In this document: piece by piece, positions 8,141 through 15,859 of the stretch
How positions within the stretch are numbered: position 1 is the stretch's first letter
How the letters are laid out: every line of letters starts with the position of its first letter
Assembly (NCBI GenBank): GCA_016716525.1
Contig: JADJWE010000001.1
Span: forward strand, 1,488,001 to 1,552,000
Length of the DNA: 64,000 bases
Reading direction: 5' to 3'
From: Candidatus Flexicrinis affinis
GTDB taxonomy: Bacteria; Chloroflexota; Anaerolineae; Aggregatilineales; Phototrophicaceae
The notes under the pieces: model-generated
Seen by the model: the letters and a program-made list of their open reading frames with translations, nothing else
The model's database searches: none
What the model was told of the DNA's origin: nothing
Position numbers and translations under genes: made by a program

Positions 8141-9376
8141 GTGAGTGGGTCGGGGGCACTTCTTCGGATCCAACACCTCCAGTTTAGGGACAAGCCGGCT
8201 GCCGAGGCGCTCTTGCTCGAGGTCATTGGGCGGCTTTTTCCAGATCTGGGCGTAATGGATCTGGAACTGCGCCCCCAGGCGACCTCATTGAATTCCTTCA
8301 ATGGTTTCCTGACCACCGCTGACGGTCGTCGTCTGTTCTTCAAGACGCACGTCGAACAAGACAGCGCGATCAGCGAGTACTATAATGCCGCGCTTCTGGC
8401 GGATGCAGCGTACCCGATCGTTCAGCCGTTGTACTCCTCTACGCGAGATGGGCAGCAGCTTCTCGTGTACCCGATCATCAACGATTCCCCCGTATTCGAC
8501 ATCGCCCGCGACATCGAACGGCGGCGTGACTTCGGCGGAGAGATGGCGCGCGCACTGGGCGAAGCGCAGTCCCTTGAAGACCGAGCGCTGTACCAGCGCT
8601 ACTGCGACACGCTCTCCTATTCGGATGCCGAAACGCACAGGAAAGCGCCCATCCACCAGCTCTTTTGGCACCGGCTAACGGGCGGTCGCTTCGATCGCTT
8701 CTACGGCGAAGGCGCTCAGTTTCGGGTTCCTGGCTTGACGACAGACTCGACAACAGTGATGACGCGTCGGTGGGTCGTAAACGGCCACGAGTTTACGGCC
8801 ACGCTGCAAGAATTGGTGGCGACGGCTGTGGCCCTGCTTGACCCTGCACAAGATGGCCCATCCGTTGTCGGGCACGGCGACGCGCACAACGGCAACGTCT
8901 TCTATTCTGCAGAGGGGTTGACGTACTTCGACCCGGCGTTCGCTGGACGACACGATCCTCTACTCGATCTCGTCAAGCCGCTTTATCATAATGCGCATGC
9001 CATGTGGATGTACTTTCCTGACGAGGAAGCGGAAACACTCCAGATTCGCTTGGAAGTCTCCGGAGACAAATGGATCGTCACTCACAATTACGACCTGAAT
9101 CCACTGCGCGAGATGTTCTGGCAAAGCAAAGTCGAGCACTGCTTGCGACCCATCATTGGGCGGCTGCGCGCACAGGGTGCGCTGTCCCGAAACTGGGCTG
9201 ATCGGCTTAGATTGGCACTGATGTGCTGCCCGCTGCTGACCATGAACTTGACGACGTTTCGGCCCGAAATTGCGCTGCTCGGATTGACGCATTGTGTGGA
9301 GTTCGGCAGCGCGACCGGGGATCGAGGATCGCGGCTAGATCGGCTGCTCGCAGACCTTACTGCCGACCTACGTTAG
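8141..9376 (+). CDS. Aminoglycoside-phosphotransferase-fold kinase, substrate unknown
   Basis: 411 residues from a GTG at 8141. The protein-kinase-like fold is shown by the loop V-V-G-H-G-D-A-H-N-G-N-V-F-Y, with the catalytic Asp of the H-G-D-x-H-x-x-N motif, and by Y-F-D-P-A-F-A-G-R-H-D-P-L-L-D-L as the second metal-binding Asp. An N-terminal lobe strand L-F-F-K-T-H supplies the likely ATP-binding Lys. The family includes antibiotic, choline, homoserine and sugar kinases; nothing identifies the substrate. Coupling to hisD suggests a link to histidine or a neighbouring small molecule, but that is inference. The 3' end overlaps convergent hisG by 9 bases. Confidence 0.7.
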   Translation: MSGSGALLRIQHLQFRDKPAAEALLLEVIGRLFPDLGVMDLELRPQATSLNSFNGFLTTADGRRLFFKTHVEQDSAISEYYNAALLADAAYPIVQPLYSSTRDGQQLLVYPIINDSPVFDIARDIERRRDFGGEMARALGEAQSLEDRALYQRYCDTLSYSDAETHRKAPIHQLFWHRLTGGRFDRFYGEGAQFRVPGLTTDSTTVMTRRWVVNGHEFTATLQELVATAVALLDPAQDGPSVVGHGDAHNGNVFYSAEGLTYFDPAFAGRHDPLLDLVKPLYHNAHAMWMYFPDEEAETLQIRLEVSGDKWIVTHNYDLNPLREMFWQSKVEHCLRPIIGRLRAQGALSRNWADRLRLALMCCPLLTMNLTTFRPEIALLGLTHCVEFGSATGDRGSRLDRLLADLTADLR

Positions 9377-10384
9377 GCCCAATTCGTAGAGCACACGCTG
9401 GAAGCTGTGACTCTGTTCGAGAAAAATCGCATTGACCGGGCTGATGACGATCTCCGAACTGCCGACCGACCGCAGGTGGTTGACGGCTTCCAGCACGTTG
9501 CGTGCTTCCACGTTCAGGGTCACCGTGTACCAGAATATATCGGACCTGTCCTGAGGCGCGCCGAAGATCGGCGCGATGGTCGGGCCGCGCAGTCCACGGG
9601 TTATCTCGGAACCACTGACCTTCGCCGCCACGTCTTCGGGGCTTTTGCCGCGGATGTTCACAGTCAGTTGACGATAACGCCGCCCGAGTAGTGCTGCGTC
9701 GATGAACTCAAGCAGGTGCTGCGCGACCTTCAGCGCGTCCGGCGAGGTCTTCAACGCGGTTCGGTTGCCAATGAGGCACGCTTGCGCTTCAACGATCGTA
9801 CCGTCCGCGAGTGGACGAAGATGATTCTCGCGTAGGGTCGTTCCGGTCTGAACAAGGTCGACGACGATGTCCGCATATCCGATTGTGGGGGCGGCCTCAA
9901 TCGCTCCTTCGGCCTTCACGAGAGCGAAATAATGCAGGCCGCGTGAGTGGAAAAAGTCCCGCGCCATGTGTGCGTATGTAGTCGCAACACGCATTGTACG
10001 CCCGTAAAGGCGACGAAAGTCGGACGCAACTTCGACGAGGTCGGTCATGGAGGTTACGTCTACCCAGTCCTCGGGCACCGCTACGACAAGCTGACAATGA
10101 CCGTAGCCAAGCTCCGGATGCAGTACCACGATCTCATCGCTTGGGTTCTCGCGTACGACATCCAGCCCGGTGATGCCTAGCTGCACTGTGCCGTCCGCGA
10201 CCTTATAGACGACATCCTTCACGCGCTGGAAGAGTACCGACAACCCTGGGATCGCCGGCACCGATCCGACATACTGCCGTTCGTTGGGTTTGTCGACACG
10301 CAGCCCGGCATCGCGTAAGAAACTCAGCGTCGGGTCGGCAATAGCCCCCTTGCTTGGAAGTGCCAACAAGACACGATCACTCAT
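9368..10384 (-). CDS. hisG: ATP phosphoribosyltransferase, long form
   Basis: 338 residues from the ATG at 10384; the frame extends upstream into hisZ but the family starts at M-S-D-R-V-L-L-A-L-P-S-K-G. It condenses ATP with PRPP, the first step of histidine synthesis. The PRPP loop is present (A-D-I-V-V-D-L-V-Q-T-G-T-T-L-R-E-N-H-L). After about residue 225 comes a roughly 110-residue C-terminal domain like HisG_C, the histidine-binding regulatory domain that defines the long form. The start overlaps the hisZ stop by 8 bases (ATGAGTGA), so they are co-translated. Long-form enzymes normally do not need HisZ, which makes the pair odd. Confidence 0.93.
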   Translation of the reverse strand: MSDRVLLALPSKGAIADPTLSFLRDAGLRVDKPNERQYVGSVPAIPGLSVLFQRVKDVVYKVADGTVQLGITGLDVVRENPSDEIVVLHPELGYGHCQLVVAVPEDWVDVTSMTDLVEVASDFRRLYGRTMRVATTYAHMARDFFHSRGLHYFALVKAEGAIEAAPTIGYADIVVDLVQTGTTLRENHLRPLADGTIVEAQACLIGNRTALKTSPDALKVAQHLLEFIDAALLGRRYRQLTVNIRGKSPEDVAAKVSGSEITRGLRGPTIAPIFGAPQDRSDIFWYTVTLNVEARNVLEAVNHLRSVGSSEIVISPVNAIFLEQSHSFQRVLYELGLT

Positions 10385-11705
10385 GCGTTTTGTATCCAAG
10401 AATAGTCGCGCACAGATTCTCAACATCGGCTCGCGTGAAGCTGAAATCCGCATAAACCGCGTCGCCAGTACCGGGGTCGATCGAGACCGTACGTTCGACC
10501 TCGATTGAGACGTCCGACGGATACTCATCGAGGATTGCGGTAATCCCGCGCGCCCTGAGCGCACACGCCCACCACACAACGCTTGGTGCTGCCGCACGAG
10601 GCCCTTGCACTCGAACCGAGGTGGCGTGTGGGGCTAACGCACCGAAACTGGCTGCAAGCGCATCCACATTGAGCTGGAACCCAACTGCAGGAGATGCTCT
10701 CCCGCCTAACAAACGCACAAGTCCGTCGTAGCGCCCGCCACCACCCAACGACACACCATCTGCTGTTTGAAACTCGAATACGATGCCGCTGTAGTACTCC
10801 CAAATGCGGTTTAAGTGCGGCTGAAGGAGAATCGCGTCAGACGGAACGCCGTAAACGTCGAGAAGGTCCAGCGTCGTCCGCAGATCGGCAGCGATCCCTG
10901 CCACAGCTGGATTGTCCTCGCCCAACTGATAAATCCGCGCAAGGGCAGCCGGAGCTTGCGAACGAATCGAGACCCAGTCAGCGAGAAACTCTAGTGCCTC
11001 CTTTACAGCGCCTGCACTTGCCGCCCGCCGCCGTTTCTCAGCCAGTCTGCCCTGGATGTCTCGCCGCCGCCGCCCGGCGATGAACGTATCGGTGGATCGC
11101 TCGTCGACATACTCAAGTGGCGAGTCCATGCCGTCGGCCTCGCGCGAACGCACGGCCAAGTACTCGTCAACCCTGCTTGCAGCCTCTCGGAGGCCGCCTT
11201 CAAGCCTCAGCGTGTCGCATTGGTCAAGCAAGAACTGCACAAGCTCCGGATCGGTTGTGTAGCGTTCAATGAGGACGCGCGATAAGCCCGCGTGCCCCAC
11301 CACGATAGTGAAGTCTGAATTCCCTTGTACAAGCAGTCCCGACGCAGCCAAGCCAATGATCTCGCTGTCCGCACCCGGTCCCTCGAAGCCGATGAGCTCT
11401 GCGCCCACGCTCTCGCGCTGAAATGGGCGCTCTGCAGTCGCGAACAGGTCCGAGAACACGGGGCCACTGAACTGCCAACGCACCACAGCCTCGGGTGCAG
11501 CACCATAGCCTCGCACGGCCGACGCGGTGAACTCCGGGCGCAAGGCGTATTCTGCCCCGTGATGGTTGAGTGTTAGCAATCGGGAAATCACCCGATCCCC
11601 ACCTTTTGTCGAGTACAAATCGGATCGTTCCAAAAGTGGAGTATCGCGCTGAACGTAGCCGGCAGCTGCTAGATGCGACTTGAAGCCATCGAGCGAAAAC
11701 GACAT
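10377..11705 (-). CDS. hisZ: HisZ-like ATP phosphoribosyltransferase regulatory subunit
   Basis: 442 residues. It is a class II aminoacyl-tRNA-synthetase-like protein related to HisRS: L-R-P-E-F-T-A-S-A-V-R, F-Q-R-E-S-V-G-A-E-L-I-G and G-G-G-G-R-Y-D-G-L-V with A-V-G-F-Q-L-N-V-D-A-L. The histidine-tRNA catalytic signatures are altered and the C-terminus lacks a normal HisRS anticodon-binding domain. An Arg-rich helical segment lies around residues 200-240. HisZ normally activates short-form HisG; here it overlaps a long-form hisG. A diverged HisRS paralogue with another role cannot be excluded. Confidence 0.8.
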   Translation of the reverse strand: MSFSLDGFKSHLAAAGYVQRDTPLLERSDLYSTKGGDRVISRLLTLNHHGAEYALRPEFTASAVRGYGAAPEAVVRWQFSGPVFSDLFATAERPFQRESVGAELIGFEGPGADSEIIGLAASGLLVQGNSDFTIVVGHAGLSRVLIERYTTDPELVQFLLDQCDTLRLEGGLREAASRVDEYLAVRSREADGMDSPLEYVDERSTDTFIAGRRRRDIQGRLAEKRRRAASAGAVKEALEFLADWVSIRSQAPAALARIYQLGEDNPAVAGIAADLRTTLDLLDVYGVPSDAILLQPHLNRIWEYYSGIVFEFQTADGVSLGGGGRYDGLVRLLGGRASPAVGFQLNVDALAASFGALAPHATSVRVQGPRAAAPSVVWWACALRARGITAILDEYPSDVSIEVERTVSIDPGTGDAVYADFSFTRADVENLCATILGYKTHE

Positions 11706-11779
11706 GGTCTGACCTTGTGTCGGAGATTGGCAGCAATAATACGGGCAATCCCGTGGGATTCAATGCCACATCCGGCTAC

Positions 11780-12577
11780 CTACCGGCGCCTGAAACTGAC
11801 CACCAACCCCAACATACCAAACCCTACCAGCGCGACAATAGGAATTAGCGGAGGAACTCCGCCGCGCTCAAGGGCAATCGGCAAGATAGAAGGTTCCGTA
11901 GTTGCTGTAGGTTGAACCGACGCCGCCGCGATATCTTCCTCGATATTCGGTACCGGCGTGAACGTCGGAAGGCGTTCGCTCCCTTGAGCATCGACGAGGA
12001 CATCCGCCGCGGTCGCATTTGCGTCTACACCGACCGGGCCGGTCAGCACCCGCGCACCTGCCGTCGCGGTCAGGTCGCCGCCGGGCTGTGACGCAACCGC
12101 CTCCGCCGTCTGGGTTGCTGCTGCCACAATCGGGTCGGCAGTGGGCTGCGTAACGGAAAGGTCCGGGATCAGACCCGGATCACCAATGATCTGAACGAGT
12201 TCGTCATAGACCCATCCGTAGCCCGTCGGCGAATTCGGATAACGAAACTGGATCCAGCGGAAGTAGCGACCCGTCGCCGCATATCGCTCGCCGGGGACAA
12301 TCAACCCGAGCCGTGCCGCATCGGTCGATGCCTCCGCGCGCACATTGACGCTCGAAAGCGCCTCGATCTGCGTCGGTCCGATGTCGGTCGCGGTCGGATC
12401 AGGGACGACTGGTGTTGCCGACGGTGCGCCAAGTACCGGAAGTGGCGTGGACGTCGCAAGCTGTACAACGATAGGCGTTGGCTCGACCTGTGCTGTGGCC
12501 TGTCCAGCAAGCGGCAGAAGTGTCAAGGCAGCGGCGGCGATTACGACAATCCGCGCTGTCAGGGGTCTGTTATTCAT
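11780..12577 (-). CDS. SH3-domain exported membrane-anchored protein
   Basis: 265 residues from the ATG at 12577 (AGGGTT upstream); the open frame reaches 12844 but the signal peptide (A-A-A-L-T-L-L-P-L-A-G-Q-A-T-A) starts just after this Met. A bacterial SH3 domain spans about residues 75-135 (S-S-V-N-V-R-A-E-A-S-T to Y-G-W-V-Y-D-E-L-V-Q-I-I). Thr/Pro/Ala-rich linkers lie on both sides. The C-terminus has one membrane helix followed by S-F-R-R-R, a C-terminal anchor with cytoplasmic basic tail. It overlaps the LysM-peptidase stop by 8 bases, so it is last in a three-gene envelope operon. Likely a wall-binding surface protein. Confidence 0.75.
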   Translation of the reverse strand: MNNRPLTARIVVIAAAALTLLPLAGQATAQVEPTPIVVQLATSTPLPVLGAPSATPVVPDPTATDIGPTQIEALSSVNVRAEASTDAARLGLIVPGERYAATGRYFRWIQFRYPNSPTGYGWVYDELVQIIGDPGLIPDLSVTQPTADPIVAAATQTAEAVASQPGGDLTATAGARVLTGPVGVDANATAADVLVDAQGSERLPTFTPVPNIEEDIAAASVQPTATTEPSILPIALERGGVPPLIPIVALVGFGMLGLVVSFRRR

Positions 12578-14132
12578 GTGTAACCCTATTGATCGGATCG
12601 GTACGTGTCTGCTCTGCCACGCGCTCATCCGTACCACGGACAAGCCGGCCCTGATACTCCTGGCCAAATAGGCCCGTGCTTTCCCAGCCGCCCAGGACCA
12701 GGCTGAAGGCGGATCCGCCGGTACATGCGGAACAGTCGGCAGGGACCCACTCGCCGTTGAATCGGCGCGCGATGTGAAGATGCGTCGCCGTTGACACGCC
12801 ACCCTCGCACGAGGGATAGCCGAGTGCATCTCCAGTCGCAACACGCATTCCGAGTGGCGGCATACTGTCCGTTGTTAAGTGTAGATAAAGCAAGTTCCAT
12901 CCCGTACGTTCGTCTCCGTCGCCGTCGAGATCTAGTATCAGCGTTCCCGCATCGCGATACGCGATTACTCCGTCTGCCGCAGCGCGGGCCGGAAATTCGG
13001 AGATGAAGCACAGGCTGTCGCGCGATTCGTCAGGCGGCGCGAAGTCCAGCGCAGACCACGCGCTGCCTGATCCCCACCCGCCATGCGGGCCGCCGGTGAA
13101 CAACCATGTCTCCCCGCGCGCAAACGGCAAAGCGAGCGGTCCGGGTTGTGCCCATACAACCTCACCTGCCGACTGCGGTTCACCGAAGAGCGTCGTGTAC
13201 GTTGCTCGCCAACCCGACAGGCTGACGTCAGCCAACCAGTCGGCGGCGGGCCGGTCCAGCGACAGCGCGCGTAGGATTGCCACGGTCTCGGAATTCAGGC
13301 TTGGATCGATCAGGAGGCGGATGCCTCCCTCTAGCTCGAGAATCGACAGGTCGCCGTACTTGTGCTGGTAGTAGCCGCGGTTCAGCTCGTTGGCCAGCCA
13401 GGAGACCTGACGGTAGAGACCGGTGCGATTGACGGGAAGCGACTCTTCGATATCGACGAGAGGTTCACGCACGTTGGCCGGGTTCGATTGTGTAATCCAA
13501 CCTGCCCGATACTCTAGGAATGCCAGCAGCACGCGCGGATCGACGCTGGTTTCGACAGCCACGCGGTCGACAATCTGCGCAGCCGTAAGCGAACGTGTCG
13601 TGCGGTCTCCGGTCGCCGTGCGCTCCTCGACCGGTTCCACGAGGCCAGCGAAGTAACCGGCAAACCGTGAGGTCAGCTCGACCGATTGACGTGGGCTGGT
13701 TGGTCCGCGCACCAGGCTGCCGGAAGGCAGCAGCAGGACCGATGGCGTTACGAGGGTCGGCCCGCCGGGAACGCGCAGCTCCTGTCCGACAAAGAGCAGA
13801 TTGGGGTTCTCCAACTGGTTCAGCTCGACGAGAGTGTCCATTGTCGTTTCGTACTGTTGCGCGATGGCAAACAACGTTTCCCCTGCGACGACGGTGTGGA
13901 TGCGTGTGTCCTGCGAACTCTCCGCGAATTCAAGCCCACCGCTCGTCAGGGTAGCCGCAGTGTCCACAGTATCGGCCGTATCGGCCGTCGCAATAGGAGA
14001 TTGAACATCAGCCGTTGCGTCTTGCGGGGGAACAGTGCTCGGTGTCGCCGTGACAAAGACAACACGTGACTCCGGCGCACCTGTGCAGGCCGCAGCGAGA
14101 AGGACGATCAGTCCGAATACAACGCGTTTCAA
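12570..14132 (-). CDS. LysM-M23 metallopeptidase lipoprotein (LasA-like)
   Basis: 520 residues. A lipoprotein signal (V-L-L-A-A-A-C, Cys at residue 16) is followed by a Thr/Asp-rich linker and one LysM domain (H-T-V-V-A-G-E-T-L-F-A-I-A to L-F-V-G-Q-E-L-R-V-P, about residues 78-122). A helical middle region precedes an M23 peptidase domain at about 345-500. The zinc motif is of the LasA kind: G-G-P-H then, 13 residues later, the Asp of S-A-L-D-F-A, and H-L-H-I-A in the third position. Expected role: peptidoglycan cross-link hydrolysis at the cell surface. It is flanked by a TolB-like gene (3 bases upstream) and the SH3 gene. Confidence 0.85.
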   Translation of the reverse strand: MKRVVFGLIVLLAAACTGAPESRVVFVTATPSTVPPQDATADVQSPIATADTADTVDTAATLTSGGLEFAESSQDTRIHTVVAGETLFAIAQQYETTMDTLVELNQLENPNLLFVGQELRVPGGPTLVTPSVLLLPSGSLVRGPTSPRQSVELTSRFAGYFAGLVEPVEERTATGDRTTRSLTAAQIVDRVAVETSVDPRVLLAFLEYRAGWITQSNPANVREPLVDIEESLPVNRTGLYRQVSWLANELNRGYYQHKYGDLSILELEGGIRLLIDPSLNSETVAILRALSLDRPAADWLADVSLSGWRATYTTLFGEPQSAGEVVWAQPGPLALPFARGETWLFTGGPHGGWGSGSAWSALDFAPPDESRDSLCFISEFPARAAADGVIAYRDAGTLILDLDGDGDERTGWNLLYLHLTTDSMPPLGMRVATGDALGYPSCEGGVSTATHLHIARRFNGEWVPADCSACTGGSAFSLVLGGWESTGLFGQEYQGRLVRGTDERVAEQTRTDPINRVTHE

Positions 14133-14135
14133 GGG

Positions 14136-15437
14136 CTAATTGAAGCTCCAAGTCGAGAAGTCACCGTGCCCCGGGCTCCAAACTACTGGAGGGTCCGACT
14201 GCGTGTCAAGGACGGAGATCAGCGACGGTGCGTTTTCAACCCGCTCGGCATAAGTCAGATACCTTCCGTCAGGCGACCAAATTCTGTGGCTCTGCGAGTA
14301 CTGATCGAAATAGGCGAGGAAGTACAACATATTGGAGGTCGGTACGAATGACACAAGGTCAGTCTTGCTGTCGCTCACAACGTCGAGGATCGACCACGTG
14401 AACGCGGGGGTTGGTTCGCCTTGAACACGCGTGACAACCCCACCGCCGGCGCTTGGTTCTCCGCGCGTTCCCGGTGTGATGTAGGCGATTCGCTCGCTGT
14501 CTGGTGCCCAGAAGAAGGCAAGGACGTTGAGATCTTCAGAACTGGCGACGAGTTCGGCCGCTTCCACATCCACTACGAGGACCGCACTGGCTCCGAGGCG
14601 GTTCACGGCCCGATAAGCGAGGTATCTCCCGTCAGGGGACCAACTCATCGCTACAGTGTTGGGAAACCCGCGGACGGCCTGAGGTATTCCCCGCACCAGA
14701 ACGGTCCGGTCGCTTCCGTCGATTACGACCAAGGCATTCGTCTGTCCGGACCTTTCAGCGAGAACTAGGGCCGCCCTATCGCCGGTTGGCGCCCAGACCG
14801 GTGCCTGAAATCCGTTAGGCACGACGAGCAGATCGCTCGCCTCTGCTTCGGATGTGGTGTCAAATACGGATACCTGGCGATTGTTCCGATGCCACAACAT
14901 GCGGTGGCCGTCGCCATTCCAACTGAAATAGAACGGCGCGCCGGTACCTGCCGTACGGGCAGATACGGTCCCATCAGACTGCCGGATCAGCTCGACCTTG
15001 AACGTGTCGCTGAAGCGCGTAATGAGGATAGCGAGATCACGGCAGTCGACTCCTTCGCTGCAAGCTCCGGGTGACCAGTAGGCGTAGGTGTAACCCTCAT
15101 TGTCAGCTTCATACAAGAGCTTTGCGGCGGTCAGGTCAGACGACGCAACAAACGCCTGCAAAACGAAGTCATCTGAGAATGTGATGTCGCAGCAGAAGAA
15201 CGCAAGGCGGTCGTCAGTGGACCACGTCGGGAAAACGTAGCGTCGAATGCTTGACGCGTCTGACGTCAGTGCGGTTGGCTGCTGCTCCCCGCCGGGCTGC
15301 AAGACGTAGATATTGTGATCCACGCCGACGTATGCGATCGTGCCCGTCTCGGGCCGCTCGGTCGTACTCTGTGCGCCAACCGAAGCACCGAGTGACAGCA
15401 AGCATGCAATGGTTAGAATGCGTAGGTATGCGCGCAT
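14136..15437 (-). CDS. Exported TolB/WD40-like beta-propeller protein
   Basis: 433 residues with a signal peptide (L-T-I-A-C-L-L-S-L-G-A-S-V-G-A-Q). Repeats of the TolB/PD40 type are visible: I-R-R-Y-V-F-P-T-W-S-T-D-D-R-L-A-F, W-S-P-D-G-R-Y-L-A-Y-R, W-A-P-D-S-E-R-I-A-Y, W-S-P-D-G-R-Y-L-T-Y. Each is one propeller blade. No catalytic residues are evident; such proteins are usually scaffolds or ligand sensors. GAGG upstream supports the ATG at 15437. First gene of the operon with the LysM-M23 and SH3 genes, on the outer face of the membrane. Confidence 0.8.
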   Translation of the reverse strand: MRAYLRILTIACLLSLGASVGAQSTTERPETGTIAYVGVDHNIYVLQPGGEQQPTALTSDASSIRRYVFPTWSTDDRLAFFCCDITFSDDFVLQAFVASSDLTAAKLLYEADNEGYTYAYWSPGACSEGVDCRDLAILITRFSDTFKVELIRQSDGTVSARTAGTGAPFYFSWNGDGHRMLWHRNNRQVSVFDTTSEAEASDLLVVPNGFQAPVWAPTGDRAALVLAERSGQTNALVVIDGSDRTVLVRGIPQAVRGFPNTVAMSWSPDGRYLAYRAVNRLGASAVLVVDVEAAELVASSEDLNVLAFFWAPDSERIAYITPGTRGEPSAGGGVVTRVQGEPTPAFTWSILDVVSDSKTDLVSFVPTSNMLYFLAYFDQYSQSHRIWSPDGRYLTYAERVENAPSLISVLDTQSDPPVVWSPGHGDFSTWSFN

Positions 15438-15458
15438 CGAGTAAACCTCGCGACAGCC

Positions 15459-15487
15459 TTGGGTGGCGTGGACTTTGCGAGTATACT
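15459..15487 (+). promoter_or_regulatory. Sigma-70-type promoter of the SCP2 gene
   Basis: TTGGGT at 15459-15464, 17-base spacer and TATACT at 15482-15487. The gene starts 52 bases downstream of the -10 element. Confidence 0.5.
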
Positions 15488-15538
15488 ACCCGCATCGTCA
15501 TATCAATCATTGGAACGACAGATTAGGAGCCGGTGAAG

Positions 15539-15859
15539 ATGACTGACTTGTCATCCGTGTTTGAGGAGATGGTTGCGCGCTTCAAGCCTGATAAGGCAAT
15601 GGGTGTGGACGCCGTCATCCAGTTTGATTTTAGTGGCGAGAACGGCGGCATGTACTGGGTTAAGGTGGCCGATGGAACGGTTGTCGCCGGTGAAGGCGCC
15701 GCCGAGAATCCCAAGATCACGATCAAGTCGTCGGCCGAGACATGGCTCGACGTCGCAACTGGCAAAAGCCCGGTCATCAATGCCTTTATGATGGGCAAGC
15801 TGAAGGTTCAAGGCGACATGGGCTTGGCCATCAAGATGCAGAGCATGTTCGCGCTCTAG
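15539..15859 (+). CDS. SCP2 sterol-transfer domain protein
   Basis: 106 residues from the ATG at 15539, 10 bases after AGGAG; a GTG two codons earlier is possible but too close to that site. It is a single SCP2 domain: an N-terminal helix (V-F-E-E-M-V-A-R-F), two strands with Q-F-D-F-S-G and Y-W-V-K-V-A-D-G, then P-K-I-T-I-K-S-S-A-E-T-W and a final M-G-K-L-K-V-Q-G-D-M-G-L-A-I-K. Such domains bind lipids or acyl-CoA in the cytoplasm. No partner gene is linked. The stop codon shares CTAG with the convergent histidine kinase. Confidence 0.9.
   Translation: MTDLSSVFEEMVARFKPDKAMGVDAVIQFDFSGENGGMYWVKVADGTVVAGEGAAENPKITIKSSAETWLDVATGKSPVINAFMMGKLKVQGDMGLAIKMQSMFAL

Noticed and set aside
10385..10597. 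71-residue N-terminal extension of HisG
   Set aside because: It lies inside hisZ and is unlike any HisG; the family start matches the ATG at 10384.
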